Assembly (NCBI RefSeq): GCF_036850765.1
Contig: NC_089496.1
Span: forward strand, 48,164,113 to 48,228,112
Length of the DNA stretch: 64,000 nucleotides
From: Saccopteryx bilineata
Lineage: Eukaryota; Chordata; Mammalia; Chiroptera; Emballonuridae
Direction: 5' to 3'
In this document: positions 23,355-35,329 of the stretch, in pieces
Layout of the letters: each line of letters starts with the position of its first letter
Position numbering within the stretch: the first letter of the stretch is position 1
Position numbers and translations under genes: made by a program
The notes under the pieces: generated by a model
What the model was told of the DNA's origin: nothing
The model's input: the letters and a program-made list of their open reading frames with translations, nothing else
Database searches by the model: none

Positions 23355-23689
23355 CAGGGGTCCCCAAACTACGGCCCGCGGGATACATGCAGCCCCCTGA
23401 GGCCATTTATCCGGCCCCCGCCGCATTTCCGGAAGGGGCACCTCTTCCATTGGTGATCAGTGAGAGGAGCATAGTTCCCATTGAAATACTGGTCAGTTTG
23501 TTGACTTAAATTTACTTGTTTTTTTATTTTAAATATTGTATTTGTTCTCGTTTTGTTTTTTTTATTTTAAAATAAGATATATGCAGTGTGCATAGGGATT
23601 TGTTCATAGTTTTTTTTTTATAGTCCGGCCCTCCAACGGTCTGAGGGACAGTGAACTGGCCCCCTGTGTAAAAAGTTTGGGGACCCCTG
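23355..23689. mobile_element. hAT MITE, family 2, full-length copy
   Basis: The 335-bp element runs from CAGGGGTCCCCAAAC to GTTTGGGGACCCCTG. Flanks are CCATAAAC (23347-23354) and CCATAGAC (23690-23697), 7 of 8. The AT-rich middle contains TGTTTTTTTTATTTTAAAAT. It is non-coding and is the intact reference for the deleted copy at 13151. Confidence 0.9.
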
Positions 23690-24014
23690 CCATAGACCAT
23701 GTCCAGTAGTATGGACACTGCCAATGAATGACAGAGAGAAATATGATTATGTCTCCTAATGCCAACACAACTAGCGGCACATTTTAACCTTAGTTTACAA
23801 ATTGACCAAACTGATGCAAAAATATATCTATTTATTTTACATTTCATCGATTCTATCAACCAACTGTTGTGAGGTTTTACAAATTCATCCCAAATAATGT
23901 AACAATTTTAAAGTATTATTAGAAAATTAACAGTGTCCTGAGGTACTCTGACCATTACTTACCCATTAAAATATACAGTTTAAAACCATTTTTTCCCCAA
24001 ACATTACGGTGATG

Positions 24015-24410
24015 TTCTTTTTGATGTGTCAGCTCAGCTAGGCTAGTTCTTAGTTATTCAATCAAACACTGATCTAAATGTTGCTGTGAAGGTATTTTGC
24101 AGATGTGATGAAATTCCATAATCAGTTGACTTAAATACAGGAGATGATCTCAGACCATTTGCACGAACCCATTAAAAGCAGAACTGAGGCTCCCCAGAAG
24201 AATACACTCTGCCTGTGGACAGCAGCCTCCCCCCCCCCCCCCGCACCTGAGAGCTCTGGGCTGTCCCCTCCCTGGTGACCATCCCTGCAGATCCCGGCTT
24301 GCCCAGCCAGACCCCAGGACGGAGTAGGCCTGTTCCTTAATGCTAACTCTCTCTATATCTGCGATGGGCTCCACTATTCTGCTTGGGCCCCAACTGATAA
24401 AATTACTCTA
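24015..24410 (+). repeat. Ancient dispersed repeat, probably LTR-type; family uncertain
   Basis: GATGTTGCTGTGAAGGTATT-like text (GTTGCTGTGAAGGTATTTTG at 24079), a block resembling CTGAGGCTCCCCAGAAGAAT and CCCTGCAGATCCCGGCTTGC recall a common mammalian repeat. I cannot name the family from memory. A C run of about 15 bases lies at 24228-24242. Confidence 0.4.
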
Positions 24411-24977
24411 CTCAAGAAATACTCAGGTTGGAAGCAATATAAAACCAATCGCTAGGAGTTCCTACCACCAGGCTGATAAAAATAAATTATAAAAAAAAGA
24501 ATAAGACATAGAGACACAGGTTTTTAATAATGACCCTGAACTCTAGCTCATCTTTATAACTCCAGTGACTACCACACTGAAGCTGCTCATCAAATGTCTT
24601 ATATGTGAATAAACAAATAAATGAGTGGATCTGGCTACTTGTTGCTGTGCCTTATTTCTCAGGTTTTTCACTGCAGTGTTAACATCAAAGAGGGAACTGA
24701 GAGAGAAGGAAGGAAAAAGGAAACCTCCCTTCTTCGTTCCCCATTGCTCCTGGCCGTACAGTGCCGCACACGTGCCAGGAACTAAGAACACACATGCATT
24801 TATTTTTTCAAAACCCTATGACACAGGTCCAATAATATAAGATCAATTCTCAGATATACTTATTTTCACCAGGCCAACGCAGAAAGAATCAAAAAGCTAA
24901 TGAGTGAGTCTCTAATGCTGGTGACAGCATTTCCTTATGACACAGGATATGACAAGGCAGCAAAGATTGCCAGGACA

Positions 24978-25256
24978 GCCTGACCAGGCAATGGCGCAGT
25001 GGATAGAGCATCAGACTGGGATGCGGAGGATCTGAGTTCGAGACCCTGAGGTCACCAGCTTGGATCCAAGGTCGCTGGCTTGAGCAAGGGGTTACTTAGT
25101 CTGCTGGAGCCCCCTGGTCAAGGCACATATGAGAAAGCAATCAATGAACTAAGGTGTCGCAACAAAAAACTAAAGATTGATGCTCCTCATCTCTCTCTGT
25201 TCCTGTCTGTCTGTCCCTATATATGCCGCGCTCTCTCTCTCTGTAAAAAAAAAAAG
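24978..25256 (+). mobile_element. Group C tRNA-derived SINE with perfect duplications
   Basis: The head is GCCTGACCAGGCAATGGCGC, with B-box-like GAGTTCGAGACC. The body runs to CTCTCTGTAAAA. Perfect 15-bp duplications AAGATTGCCAGGACA lie at 24963-24977 and 25257-25271, suggesting a young insertion. It is about 60 bp shorter than the copy at 22363. Confidence 0.95.
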
Positions 25257-25586
25257 AAGATTGCCAGGACAGCACACAGAAATGGATCAACCTTAACAAC
25301 AACCACCTCTGAACTTGGCTATCTCACAGAGGGGCAGTCTGATGAGTGGGTAAAACCCTAGCACATGCTGGGTCCGAAGTGATTTAAATAAATGTATAAT
25401 AAAAATAATTAGGTTATATAAAATAAAAAATGACAAGGGCTCCTGATATTCTGTAAACAAAAGTGGATAAAGGTGAAAGGACACTGCCCTTGAACTTGAC
25501 CGCCTGGCTGTGGTAGAGCAGTTCAGTCAGCGCATAAGGCTCCAGGACGTGCCCGGTCCAAAGTGCATTTTAAAAGTACAAGATAG

Positions 25587-25746
25587 GCCTGACCTGTGGT
25601 GGCGCAGTGGATAAAGCGTCGACCTGGAAATGCTGAGGTCGCCGGTTCAAAACTCTGGGCTTGCCTGGTCAAGGCACATATGGGAGTTGATGCTTCCTGC
25701 TCCTCCCCCCTTCTCTCTCCTTTCTAAAAAAATAAATTAAAAAAAA
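25587..25746 (+). mobile_element. Group A tRNA-derived SINE with perfect duplications
   Basis: The head is GCCTGACCTGTGGTGGCGCA, with intact box motifs (GCCGGTTCAAAAC). The tail is A-rich. Perfect 15-bp duplications AAAAGTACAAGATAG lie at 25572-25586 and 25747-25761. Confidence 0.95.
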
Positions 25747-25761
25747 AAAAGTACAAGATAG

Positions 25762-27159
25762 AATAATTAGATTTTAAAAGATAATCAATCAGTGGTCTCT
25801 TCTCTTCTCTATCATCAGGTGGCATTAAATCCAATGTGTAGTTTTCTTTTCATCAAAAGCTAAACCCACTGGTTTCCAGGAAACAAAGGGTTACTCTACA
25901 GCAGCAGAAGTCATGTTAACAGACCAAAAGATAGAGACTGTATACAAGTCGTTGTGACCAGGAGGGGGATAAAAATCAATGGAACCTATTAATTCTGAAA
26001 CACTAGATGAAGAGAAAGAACTCTATCTCAAATCTATTTAATCCTATGGTCTTATAGCCACGCAGTTATTACCATAAATATTAAGAATATTTTGACTGGA
26101 CATACAAATTTCTTTTGGGAAATCTATATTATCAAAATGAAATTTACTTTGAGAGAGGAAATACTGTTGTTATATCATGGTTATTTAAAACATAGGTAAC
26201 AAAAAAGAATTGTTTGGGCCCTTGAGACAGGGTGTCGGTTCCCCGGAAAGCAGTAGGATGGATCGGCAAGGCTGTTTTTAAGAAAGACGACAGCGCTAGC
26301 AGGCTAGAAATCAAGTGGAAAATATATTTTATATTTTTACACGCAGAAACATGCTTAACAGCTCATCACTGAGGACAACTGTGTTTCCCAGATTAGTACT
26401 CAAATGTCTGCCCACATTGCTGAATTTTTTACCTTCTCGACCCCAAGTGGTTGGACAAAGTGTTTTCTATTTCCACCTGTAGTTTTGGTGATCAAGAGAG
26501 CCTAGGGTTCAGGAGCTGAGAAGTCTTCTCAGCTCCGTTGGTTTACCCGTAAATCTGAGGACAAAGACATACTGGACTTCCGCTTTCTCCCCTGAAAAAA
26601 GGCAGTGGTAAAGGTTCATTATTATCATCCCAATTAAAGGGTGCATACATTTGGGGCTGCGCTTTGACCCACACTATTTATAACTCACAAACCCTATTTT
26701 CAACGTTCATTTTAGCGCTCTATGTGGTACACAGCTAATCACATGAATTTTCAATGAAAAAAATTTTAGGGGAACTTTGATACTGTTTAAAGGAAAAGCA
26801 ATCCCCAGGGTACAAGCCAGTGCTTTGCAACAGTTGAGCCTGGCTCTATTTTATTAGGAAGTGAACGGGCTTAGGGGAGGGACATCGTAAACAGTAAGTT
26901 GTGGCCAAGCTGGGTCATGTAGCAGGAGAGAGGCTAATCAGCACTGAGCCACAGAGACAAAGCCCAGACCAGAAGGGCAGCAGTTATGCAGCAGGCGTCA
27001 AATCAGAGATATGGCCATGGAGGAACCAGGGGATCACAGACCAGAGATGCCAGAATTCGAACAGGGCCAGCAGTAGGGTGATCTGAAGTTTAAAGGCAAC
27101 CCAAGCGATAGAATCAAGTCTGGGGACTTATAGTCTGGGATCAAGACCAAAAAAAAATG
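25762..27159. other. Intron stretch without recognised features
   Basis: AT-rich, with no repeat or exon that I can name. Confidence 0.4.
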
Positions 27160-27167
27160 GTCTAGAG

Positions 27168-27780
27168 CAGCGGATTTTCAAACTTTTCATCTCAAGACAC
27201 ACATAAACGAATTACTACAAAAGTTCTGCAGCACATCAAAAAAATATATTTTCTGCCTGACCAGGTGGTGGCGCAGTGGACAGAGCGTCGGACTGGGATG
27301 CGGAAGGACCCAGGTTCGAGACCCCGAGGTCGTCAGCTTGAGTGCGGGCTCATTTGGCTTGAGCAAAGAGCTCACTAGCTTGGACCCAAGGTCGCTGGCT
27401 CCAGCAGGGGGTTACTCGGTCTGCTGAAGGCCCAAGGTCAAGGCACATGTGAGAAAGCAATCAATGAACAACTAAGAAGTCGCAACGCGCAACGAGAAAA
27501 TGATGATTGATGCTTCTCATCTCTCTCCGTTCCTGTCTGTCCCTGTCTATCTCTGCTTCTGTAAAAATATATATATATATATTTTTTTTTTCTGCCGATC
27601 TGACAAAAAAAAAAATTAGTTATCATTTTGACCTATTCACTCTAGAGGGCTATTGTTGTGTTGGCTGTTGTCATCTTTTTATTTGACACTCTAAGGGAAA
27701 AGAGGTCAGTGCCCCTGACTAAATAGTCTGGTATTGGCATGCTGTAAAAATTCTTGGGGCACACCGGTTGAAAATTGCTA
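27168..27780. mobile_element. hAT-type element, family 4, carrying a nested SINE
   Basis: The left end is CAGCGGATTTTCAAAC and the right end CGGTTGAAAATTGCTA, an imperfect inverted pair. Flanks are GTCTAGAG (27160-27167) and GTCCAGAG (27781-27788), 7 of 8. Without the SINE the element would be about 300 bp. It is non-coding. Confidence 0.8.
27255..27570 (+). mobile_element. Group C SINE nested in a hAT element
   Basis: The head is GCCTGACCAGGTGGTGGCGC. The body includes GCTTGAGCAAAGAGCTCACT and GCAATCAATGAACAACTAAG. It sits within the hAT text TATATTTTCTG, part of which reappears after the tail. The (TA)n at 27567-27582 blurs the exact 3' end. Confidence 0.88.
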
Positions 27781-27789
27781 GTCCAGAGT

Positions 27790-29569
27790 AATTTCAACCG
27801 GTGGCACAGCACTGCTTTTGAAGGCATTCGTCCTTACAACGAGTCTCCAACCCCAACCCCGTGAAACCAGGTCAGCAGTGGCTGTTGAGCAGTATTTCAG
27901 GGCCGGTTTTCCATCTCGGTTCATGAGCACAAAGAGCCAAGTTTCTTAAAAGAGAACCTGCACAGTCCACTTCATTAATCTCCCTCCAGTTTGCTACCTT
28001 CCGCCTACATCTCGGGGTTGTATGCCAGAGAAATCCACAACAGTTATATTTTTAAACCAGCCATTATCCTCATTCTTTCTCACTGATACACCATAGAGTT
28101 AGTCTGGTTTAGGTCCAAGGCAAAAAAAAAAGCAAAATTTAAGAAGCATATACTAGTTAAAATAAATTCACATAAGCATCACTCAGATTGGCTCAAGATC
28201 ACTCGGATGATGTTTAAGCAGCTCCGATCTGATAGACAGGTCAGATTCAAAGTTGGTTCTACACCAAGTATGAATCAATTACACAAACATTTCCAAAACA
28301 ACTAGAACAGTCAAAGGCCAGGATCTTAATGAAAATACAGTTTACTTTAGAGAAGACAGAGATTAGCACTGGAAAACCCTGTCACATCAGGACAAACAAA
28401 AGGGTTTGGCTATATGTGTAACCAGACTGCGAGTGGAAGCTTTATGACAAGGAGTTCAGGGAAGAGCTTAGCAATCCTACACCCGCATTGATCCATCTGC
28501 ACTCAAACGTCCATAAATACCTTGGTTTTTCTATTTGGGCATCAAAAAGAGATGCTTACACTGGCTCTGATAATAAGAGGAATCTGGTAAAAGCAAATAG
28601 CAGACCTACCATTATACGTGTCACTTTAACTGTGGTCAACTCTCTAAATATTGATACATGTCTTCAAGGCAAGGGTAAGCGGATTAAGTAAACTGGTTCT
28701 TTTTCCCTCCAATAGCATCTCTCTTCCTCAACCATCACGATGGTTAAATACTAAGCTACCAACTACATCAAAAGACACTGCCTCAAAAAACAACTTTGAT
28801 CCAAGGTGTTCAAGCCACATAGACAAATTAAATTTATAGCTATCTCAAGTTTTTTCTTCTGTTGTAAGTAGTGGCTTTTAGCATCTATACTAGCCAAAAT
28901 TGCTGCCCAGCTGAAAAGAGTTTGAAAGGCAAGACCCAGTTTAATTATGAAAGACAGTCACTATTGCTCTGAAGTAATGAGAGGGTCTGCTCAAGGTATT
29001 ATCACAGAAGAAACACTTACATGACGGTGCCGTCTGTCTGCCTCTAAATAGCCCCAATTGACTTAGTTCTACTTAATCAGCCTCACCAAGATGCTCCTCA
29101 TTGATTCATTCATTCATTCATTCATTCATTCATCCATTCGTGTATTCACTCATTCCATTATCCTTCTGGAACAAATCCATTTATTACCCAGGATAGGATT
29201 TAAGGACCCCCAAGAATCTATTCAAAAGCCAGCCAACCTTATTGCTGTGTAGACTCTGATCTGTGGGCTCGGAGTCTGTTCCTTTAATAAGATCCTGCCT
29301 TACCCAATGAGAGTTATGGCTTCAGGTCCCAACATCTGTCATTACAGCCCATCCTACACACTCACCAGCAGCCCCAGGGCCAGGCTTGGCCTTGCTCTCC
29401 AGAGATTCCAACCTTCAAGGTTCATCTGCTGAATTACTATCCTCCCACCCGGGCTGGATATTGCCACAGCTCCCTACAAATCCCTGCCTGTCCGCCAAAC
29501 CTGCTCCCTGCTGCTGTGGAAATCTGCCCAACCCCCAGTCTTGACAGTGACAACACTGGTCTAGACTGA
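27790..29569. repeat. Intron stretch with an (ATTC)n array at 29103-29140
   Basis: The tetranucleotide array is followed by degenerate ATTC units up to about 29160. The rest is unrecognised. Confidence 0.5.
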
Positions 29570-29860
29570 TGCTACTTACGCACTTTAAGAGTTAATAATA
29601 TCCACAGAGCCCTCGCATGTCACTGAATCCAAATTATTTTTTCGTTGGGCTTGCTTAGCCGTAAATGTCTCTACAAACTTCTCTGTCTTGGTTTTCTTAT
29701 TTGTAAAAGGGGAATAATGTTAGTATCCACCACAGAGAACACTTCTATGAAGACTAAATTATATACAAGCATATAAAACATATGTTTTGTAAGTTTTGCA
29801 ACTATATAAAACTTAGACGCATACAACAGTGCCTGGCAGGTAACACACGCTCTGTCAGGG
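29570..29860 (+). repeat. MIR
   Basis: TTTTCTTATTTGTAAAAGGG, GAATAATGTTAGTATCCACC and CAGTGCCTGGCAGGTAACAC follow the MIR order on the plus strand. Confidence 0.7.
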
Positions 29861-30254
29861 CCATGGTTAGTATGAGCGCCCAGAGGCACTGCTGACAGTG
29901 GACATGGCCTCCTTCCTCCTGACAAAGCCTCAGACTTACAGGGAGATTTGCATATCTCAGGCGATAATTGTAATCGTCAAATAAAATTGAGTTACTGAGT
30001 ACTTGACAAAGATATATAGAAATCTTAAATATCTCTTATTTAACTGAAGAAAGTAGGACTGCAGACATCAAGTTGCCTATGTGAGGAAGTCAAGTCACTA
30101 AAAGAGCCAGGAATGCAAGATAGTCATATGCCCATAAGCACTGTCTCCATGCCATACTGGTTTCCTGATAGAAGAATCAATGCATTTACTCCGACCTCGT
30201 GTTTATGTAAATTTACTTCTTCTTCTTGGCCAAGGGCAGGGCACTGGGTAGCTC

Positions 30255-30374
30255 ACACACTGTTTTCTCATTCATATATTTATGAAGCTGCCCTGTAACA
30301 GACGCTGTTTTGGGTGTAAAGATAGTAAGCCAAACAGATGAAAAGCACTGCTTCACAGAGCTTACATTTATTCA

Positions 30375-30375
<1 letters not shown>
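30255..30375 (+). repeat. L2-like 3' fragment
   Basis: TATATTTATGAAGCTGCCCT to CACAGAGCTTACATTTATTC resembles the degraded end of an L2-type repeat. The (TG)n array follows directly. Confidence 0.45.

Positions 30376-30376
<1 letters not shown>

Positions 30377-30425
<49 letters not shown>
30377..30425. repeat. (TG)n microsatellite, about 24 units
   Basis: Uninterrupted TG dinucleotides, probably length-variable. Confidence 0.97.
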
Positions 30426-30427
<2 letters not shown>

Positions 30428-30908
30428 ATGAAGGGGAGTTGCAGACAATAAATAAAATATTATTTTATATTAGCCTGTGATGTGAGAAGCCCACTGAGAG
30501 TCAGCTCGTTCTGTCACCCACGGCGATAGCAGAAGCCCCTGCCCATTGACTCGTCTCCCTTCTAGCTCCTGCTGGACCAGTTTTCTCCCACACTTAGCTG
30601 GTGAAGGACAATGTATTGTTGATGGATGCGGAGAGGAATGGGACATGGTTATTCCGTTGCCAGTCCCCATGACAAAAGTATATAGTTCACAGCCTGCCGT
30701 GGGAGGAATCCCCCCCACTGGATGTGGACAGAAACTTAGATGGCCCTGGCAAGGCTCTGCAGATCAAAGACAGGCAGCAGTTCTGGACGGAGAAGGCATT
30801 GCCTCCATTCAGCCGCAGGTAGAGAAGGAAATGGCCCCGCTCCTGACCCGGGTTCCTCCTCAGTTATAACCACAAGACAGAGAGCTCGCTTTGGTAGTGA
30901 GAATTCTC

Positions 30909-30918
<10 letters not shown>

Positions 30919-30939
<21 letters not shown>

Positions 30940-31290
30940 GTATTTTTCTGAAGTTGGAAATGGGGAGGCAGACAGACTCCCGCATGTGCCCAACCGGGAT
31001 CCACCCAACATACCCACCAGGGGGCGATGCTCTGCCCATCTGGGGTGTTGCTCTGTTACAACCAGAACCATTCTAGCACCTGAGGCAGAGGCCATGGAGC
31101 CATCCTCAGCGCCCAGGCCAACTTTGCTCCAATGGAGCCTCGGCTGTGGGAGGGAAGAGAGAGAGAGGAAGGAGAGGGGGAGGGGTGGAGAAGCAGATGG
31201 GCACTTCTCCTGTGTGCCCTGGCCGGGAATCGAACCCAGGACTTCTGCATGCCAGGCTGACGCTCTACCACTGAGCCAACTGGCCAGGGC
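30919..31290 (-). mobile_element. Group B tRNA-derived SINE
   Basis: T-rich tail at 30919-30938; antisense head CTGAGCCAACTGGCCAGGGC at 31290. The B-box-like antisense GGGAATCGAACCC is intact. Flanking duplications are approximately GAGAATTCTCT and GAAAATTCTCT. Long open frames across it are SINE-derived. Confidence 0.9.
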
Positions 31291-31299
31291 CGAAAATTC

Positions 31300-32480
31300 T
31301 CTTTTTATAGATAGAAGATATAGTATATTAAATTAGGTTTTCTAAGATCTCAGAGATTATTTTATAAAAAAAAGATTTTTGTAGTCATCAATTTCATTTT
31401 ATTTGGAGGCACCTTCAAGATTTCACGACCTTTTACCAATGCAACAATCACAGATGGGTATCGCTCTCTGAAGCAAATTAACGTCAACCTAAGTGTAAAT
31501 GAGTCAGACCTATGAGTCTCCCCGCATTACGGCTCAGTGCGCTGCCAAAACGAAACCTTTGCAGAGTAGTTTTAATTTTCTAGCTCTGTGAATAAGTCTG
31601 GTGCAGAAATATTTTACTGAATGACATTAATTGTCTTGATATTAGGTTTGATAAGTTACCTTTTCATTTAGCAACTGAATGAAAAAAAGAACGAACAAGA
31701 AAGAAAACCATAGAAATCAATCAATATGTTCTTCTCCCTCCCCCCCCCAAAATATTAAATCTTCAGTAAGGATCTAGCAAGCTATTGATCCACTCTTCAT
31801 AATTCTCAAAGTGAGGTAATGCTCTTCAATCATGATGTTTGTCAAAGGACCTGTGAAAAATATCTATACTTCTGCACTGGGGAAGTCTCTGTTAGAAATG
31901 ATATATTGAATAGTTTAGATTCAAATCACTGCCCTGATTTAAACACTGTGGGAATAATAATATTATAGTAAATAATATCGAGTGGTACTGACAACCCCAT
32001 ACATCAAAGACCATCAAAGATACTTAGTATTGAAGGTCTTGCCAATACTAAGCCCTGGGAGATTTACAAGAGGTCAAGGTGGCTAGACGTCCTTAATTAG
32101 AATGTAAATTCATATATTGATTTATTGTATCAAACAGATCCATGAGTAGCTACTGATTTTTTCCTTACATATTCATTTTCTATTTCAGTGATGAATATCA
32201 ATTCAATATTAAGCAGAATTCCTCATCTCACCTGCAGTTTCAGTGTCCTGGGCTCAAGTTAAGCAAGACAGGAACATTTCCTGTCATTGTATCCTGTTCT
32301 GGCTTGGGAGTTTTGGAAACTGAATACCCCGCATTAAACAAAATTTACACCAAACTGTCAACTCAGAGGCAAAATATGATTCATTTGGGTATAAGTATGT
32401 ATCATGTGCCTATGTCCAGACCAGCTCTGTAGACCCATGAGAACTTAAGTGATGGCTGCTTCATCCCAGCGAGGGGGCAG
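31300..32480. other. AT-rich intron sequence
   Basis: No recognised features. Confidence 0.4.
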
Positions 32481-32486
32481 GAGGAA

Positions 32487-32538
32487 GAGAGGATAGGAGG
32501 GAGGGAGGGAGGGAGGGAGGGAGGGAGGGAGGGAGAGA

Positions 32539-32587
<49 letters not shown>
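32487..32587. repeat. Purine tract: (GGGA)n then (GA)n
   Basis: About 100 bases with almost only G and A on the plus strand. About ten GGGA units in tandem are followed by about 20 GA units. No SINE body is attached. Confidence 0.95.
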
Positions 32588-32588
<1 letters not shown>

Positions 32589-33339
32589 CTTAGCTGTGCA
32601 CACTGCAGGAGGGACCCCAGCTGCACCTGTCCCGGGTAGGCTGTGAGGCACTCCTTCCGAGTTTGCCCCACCCCCGGGTCCTGAGTGTCTCTGCAGCCCA
32701 GTGAGCTTGCCCCCGGCCACCTTCCCTCTCAGAAGGTTTTCCTTTTCTGCCGCCTCCAGTCCAGTACGACAGCATGAGCTCATGAAATTTCTAGCTTTCG
32801 AACTCCTGTTAACATCTCTTTCCAGCTGTCGTTTCCTCTCCCCTTTTGTTCTTGCATATCTGCGCCTTCTCCCTTGCCTTGCTGTTCCAGGGAAGAGTTT
32901 TCAGAAGGAGTTGAGGTAAACCCATGGGTTTCATCCGCCATTTGGAGCCAGAAGTCCCCACTGTACGACAGCACGCCCCTCCGGTCTCAACCTATTTGAC
33001 CCAAGATGGCTAATTTTTCAGGCAGGATAGACTGACATAAATTGAAGTGAATGGCATTCCTTTACTTCTTTCTTGTTTCCGGGGATCAGGATATATGCAA
33101 ATAATCCTCAGCAGCCATGCTGCTATGGATAGATCATATGAGGCTGGGCCCTACAGATGAATCCCAAAGTCCAAATCTGAGCTTTCTGATTTAAAACTTA
33201 CTATCTTATTAAGATATTCAAAATAGGAAGCAACACTCACAACAACAGGAATAGTTGAGTCATGACATCAGGGCATGACGTGAACACCCTGAATACACAC
33301 TATGGTCACGTGCAGATAAAAAGAGTGAGGTTGATGGGG

Positions 33340-34085
33340 TCAAGATTCCATGATACAGAATACCATTTCTTTTCTTCCTCTTGCCCTAGTATGCCCTAGT
33401 ATGCTGTTGGGTCCCTCTATTCCATTACTCAGTTTAATTACAGTATTCTTCATTGCTTTAATTTCTGTTCAGGGTTGTTGGGGTTTTTTAAATATATTTT
33501 GTTTCTTTGTTGCATTTCTCACCTTGTTTGTGCATTGCTTCCTGACCTCAGCAAGCAGCTCTATTACCGTTATTTTGAACTCCTTCTTCTGTAAGTCATT
33601 TATCTCTGCTTCCTAAAGCGAGGCGTCTGGAGGTTGACCTCATTCTTCCGTTTGGAACGCATTCCCTTCTTTCTTCATTTTCCTTGCCTCTGTGTTGGCT
33701 TCTGAGCGTTCCATCCCACGGCCCCCCTCTGCCAGACCAGACAGAACAGTCTCATCGGGGGAGGTGAACCTCACCAATCAGCCCAGTTTGAGCACCTACT
33801 GGCCTCTCCATTGTGACCGCTCAAGCCTTCGCCTTCGGTCTTAGTGGCCCCCAGGAGGGTGTGCGGAGACTCAAGTGTCCCCAAGGGGAGGATGACAGTC
33901 AGGACTTATATACAGGCTGGTCAGAAGCCAGAATCTCAGGCAGCAGCTGCAAAACTATCCAGTCAAATGCCTCCGGAGAAAGCCTGGGAAATGGGCACTG
34001 GGCAATTTATTGTTGGAGGGAGCAAGATGGGGAAGGGATGGAAGTGCCCACCAGCTCTTTTGGGCCCCCGAGCAAGCACTCAGCC
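33340..34085 (-). mobile_element. L1 5' UTR and ORF1 start, antisense (first part)
   Basis: In reverse complement, 33340-33620 reads like the start of L1 ORF1: AGAAGGAGTTCAAAATAACG, GAACAGAAATTAAAGCAATG and GGAATAGAGGGACCCAACAG. 33620-34085 is GC-rich, as expected for an L1 5' UTR. The ORF is broken. The sequence continues beyond 34440 after another L1 fragment. Confidence 0.6.
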
Positions 34086-34437
34086 GCTACCTAGATGCAT
34101 GCTAGATAACATTATACTGAGTGAAATGAGTAAATCAGAAAAAACTACTGAACTATATGATTCCATACACAGGTGGGACATAAAAATGTGACTCGGGGAC
34201 ATGGACAAGAGTGTGGTGGCTATGGGGGTTGGGGGGGGCGGAGAGGGAGTTGGGGTGGAGGAGAGGGGAGGGGCACAAAAAAAAACCAGATAGAAGGTGA
34301 CGGTAGACAATTTGACTTTGGGTGATGGGTATGCAACATAATCAGATGTCAAAATAACCTGGAGATGTTTTCTCTGAACCTGTGTACCCTGATAGATCAA
34401 TGTCACCCCATTAAAATCAATAATAATAATAAAAAAA
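34086..34437 (+). mobile_element. L1 3' end inserted in antisense L1
   Basis: CTGAGTGAAATGAGTAAATC, TATATGATTCCATACACAGG and the terminal TGTACCCTGATAGATCAATG with CACCCCATTAAAATC are L1 3' UTR. The tail is (AAT)n and A residues at 34417-34437. A G-rich tract lies at 34221-34275. Confidence 0.8.
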
Positions 34438-34990
34438 GAAGAAGAAGTTCAGGCAGCAGCTCATAAAGCACACAGTCAAATTCCTTCCAGGGAAAGACCA
34501 GGAGCTGGGTGTTTAGTCTGCAACCTCTGCACTGAGCCCGGGGGAGCGGTGAGCTTGCCAGGCATCCAGTTAACAACTGCTTCTTTGTTTGCTCTTGTCC
34601 TGGGGGCCTGCCTGCCTGGCGCAAGCCCCTTTGGCTTTCAGAGCTAGGCGATCAGGGCACCTGTCCCTCTGGTATTAGCCTTGAAACCTGGGGTGCTGGA
34701 GGCATGGTCTATCTAACCCTTCCCTCCTCAGCGGGACGCTGGGAGCCTGGGGGTTCCCTCTTGAATACATGGTGCTGTGCTGGTGTGTGTGTGTGTAGGG
34801 GGGGGTTAACGACAGTGTCCCCAGCCTTTACTACTCGACTCACAGTGGGGATCTTCCAGTCATCTCCTGTGCAGCAGTGACCCCGCTAGTTTCTGGAATT
34901 CTCTCAGGGACAATCCACCTCACGTCTAGTGTATATTCAGTGTCTCTTGGGAGGAGGAAACTTCAGGAGCCTCCTAGGTGGCCATCTTGG
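34438..34990 (-). mobile_element. L1 5' UTR, antisense (second part)
   Basis: CAGGCAGCAGCT recurs here at 34449 as at 33938, followed by similar text (CAGTCAAAT, GGGAAAG-type words), which suggests tandem repeat units within the 5' UTR. The right end GGTGGCCATCTTGGTCTGGA resembles an antisense L1 start. Confidence 0.5.
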
Positions 34991-35099
34991 TCTGGAGACT
35001 TGAGTTTGATTTTTTTTCTAGCAAAAGGTCATTCTCCTCATTCCTCAATGGAGTCAACAGAAGTAATACTGTTTCTACTATTAATAATTTTATTATGTA

Positions 35100-35325
35100 A
35101 CTATTTAAATAACTCCTTCTCGAGCGTTTCTTTTGTATCAGGCACTATGCCGAGGGTTTGATTTATATTCAGTCATTGCATCCTCACACCCAATGAGACA
35201 CATGATACTCATTGTATAGGTGAGAAAATTGAAATTAGGAGAAGTGAAATAATTTGTGAAAGTCACACAGCTGAGCCCTGTCAGCCTCAAAACTTCACCT
35301 CTTACCCTCTTTATCATACTACTGT
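35100..35325 (-). repeat. MIR
   Basis: TATCAGGCACTATGCCGAGG, TGTATAGGTGAGAAAATTGA and AAGTCACACAGCTGAGCC are antisense MIR. Confidence 0.75.
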
Positions 35326-35329
35326 AACG

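Noticed and set aside
30740..31336. 198-codon open frame (+)
   Set aside because: It lies almost wholly on an antisense group B SINE; the same peptide patterns recur at the other SINE copies.
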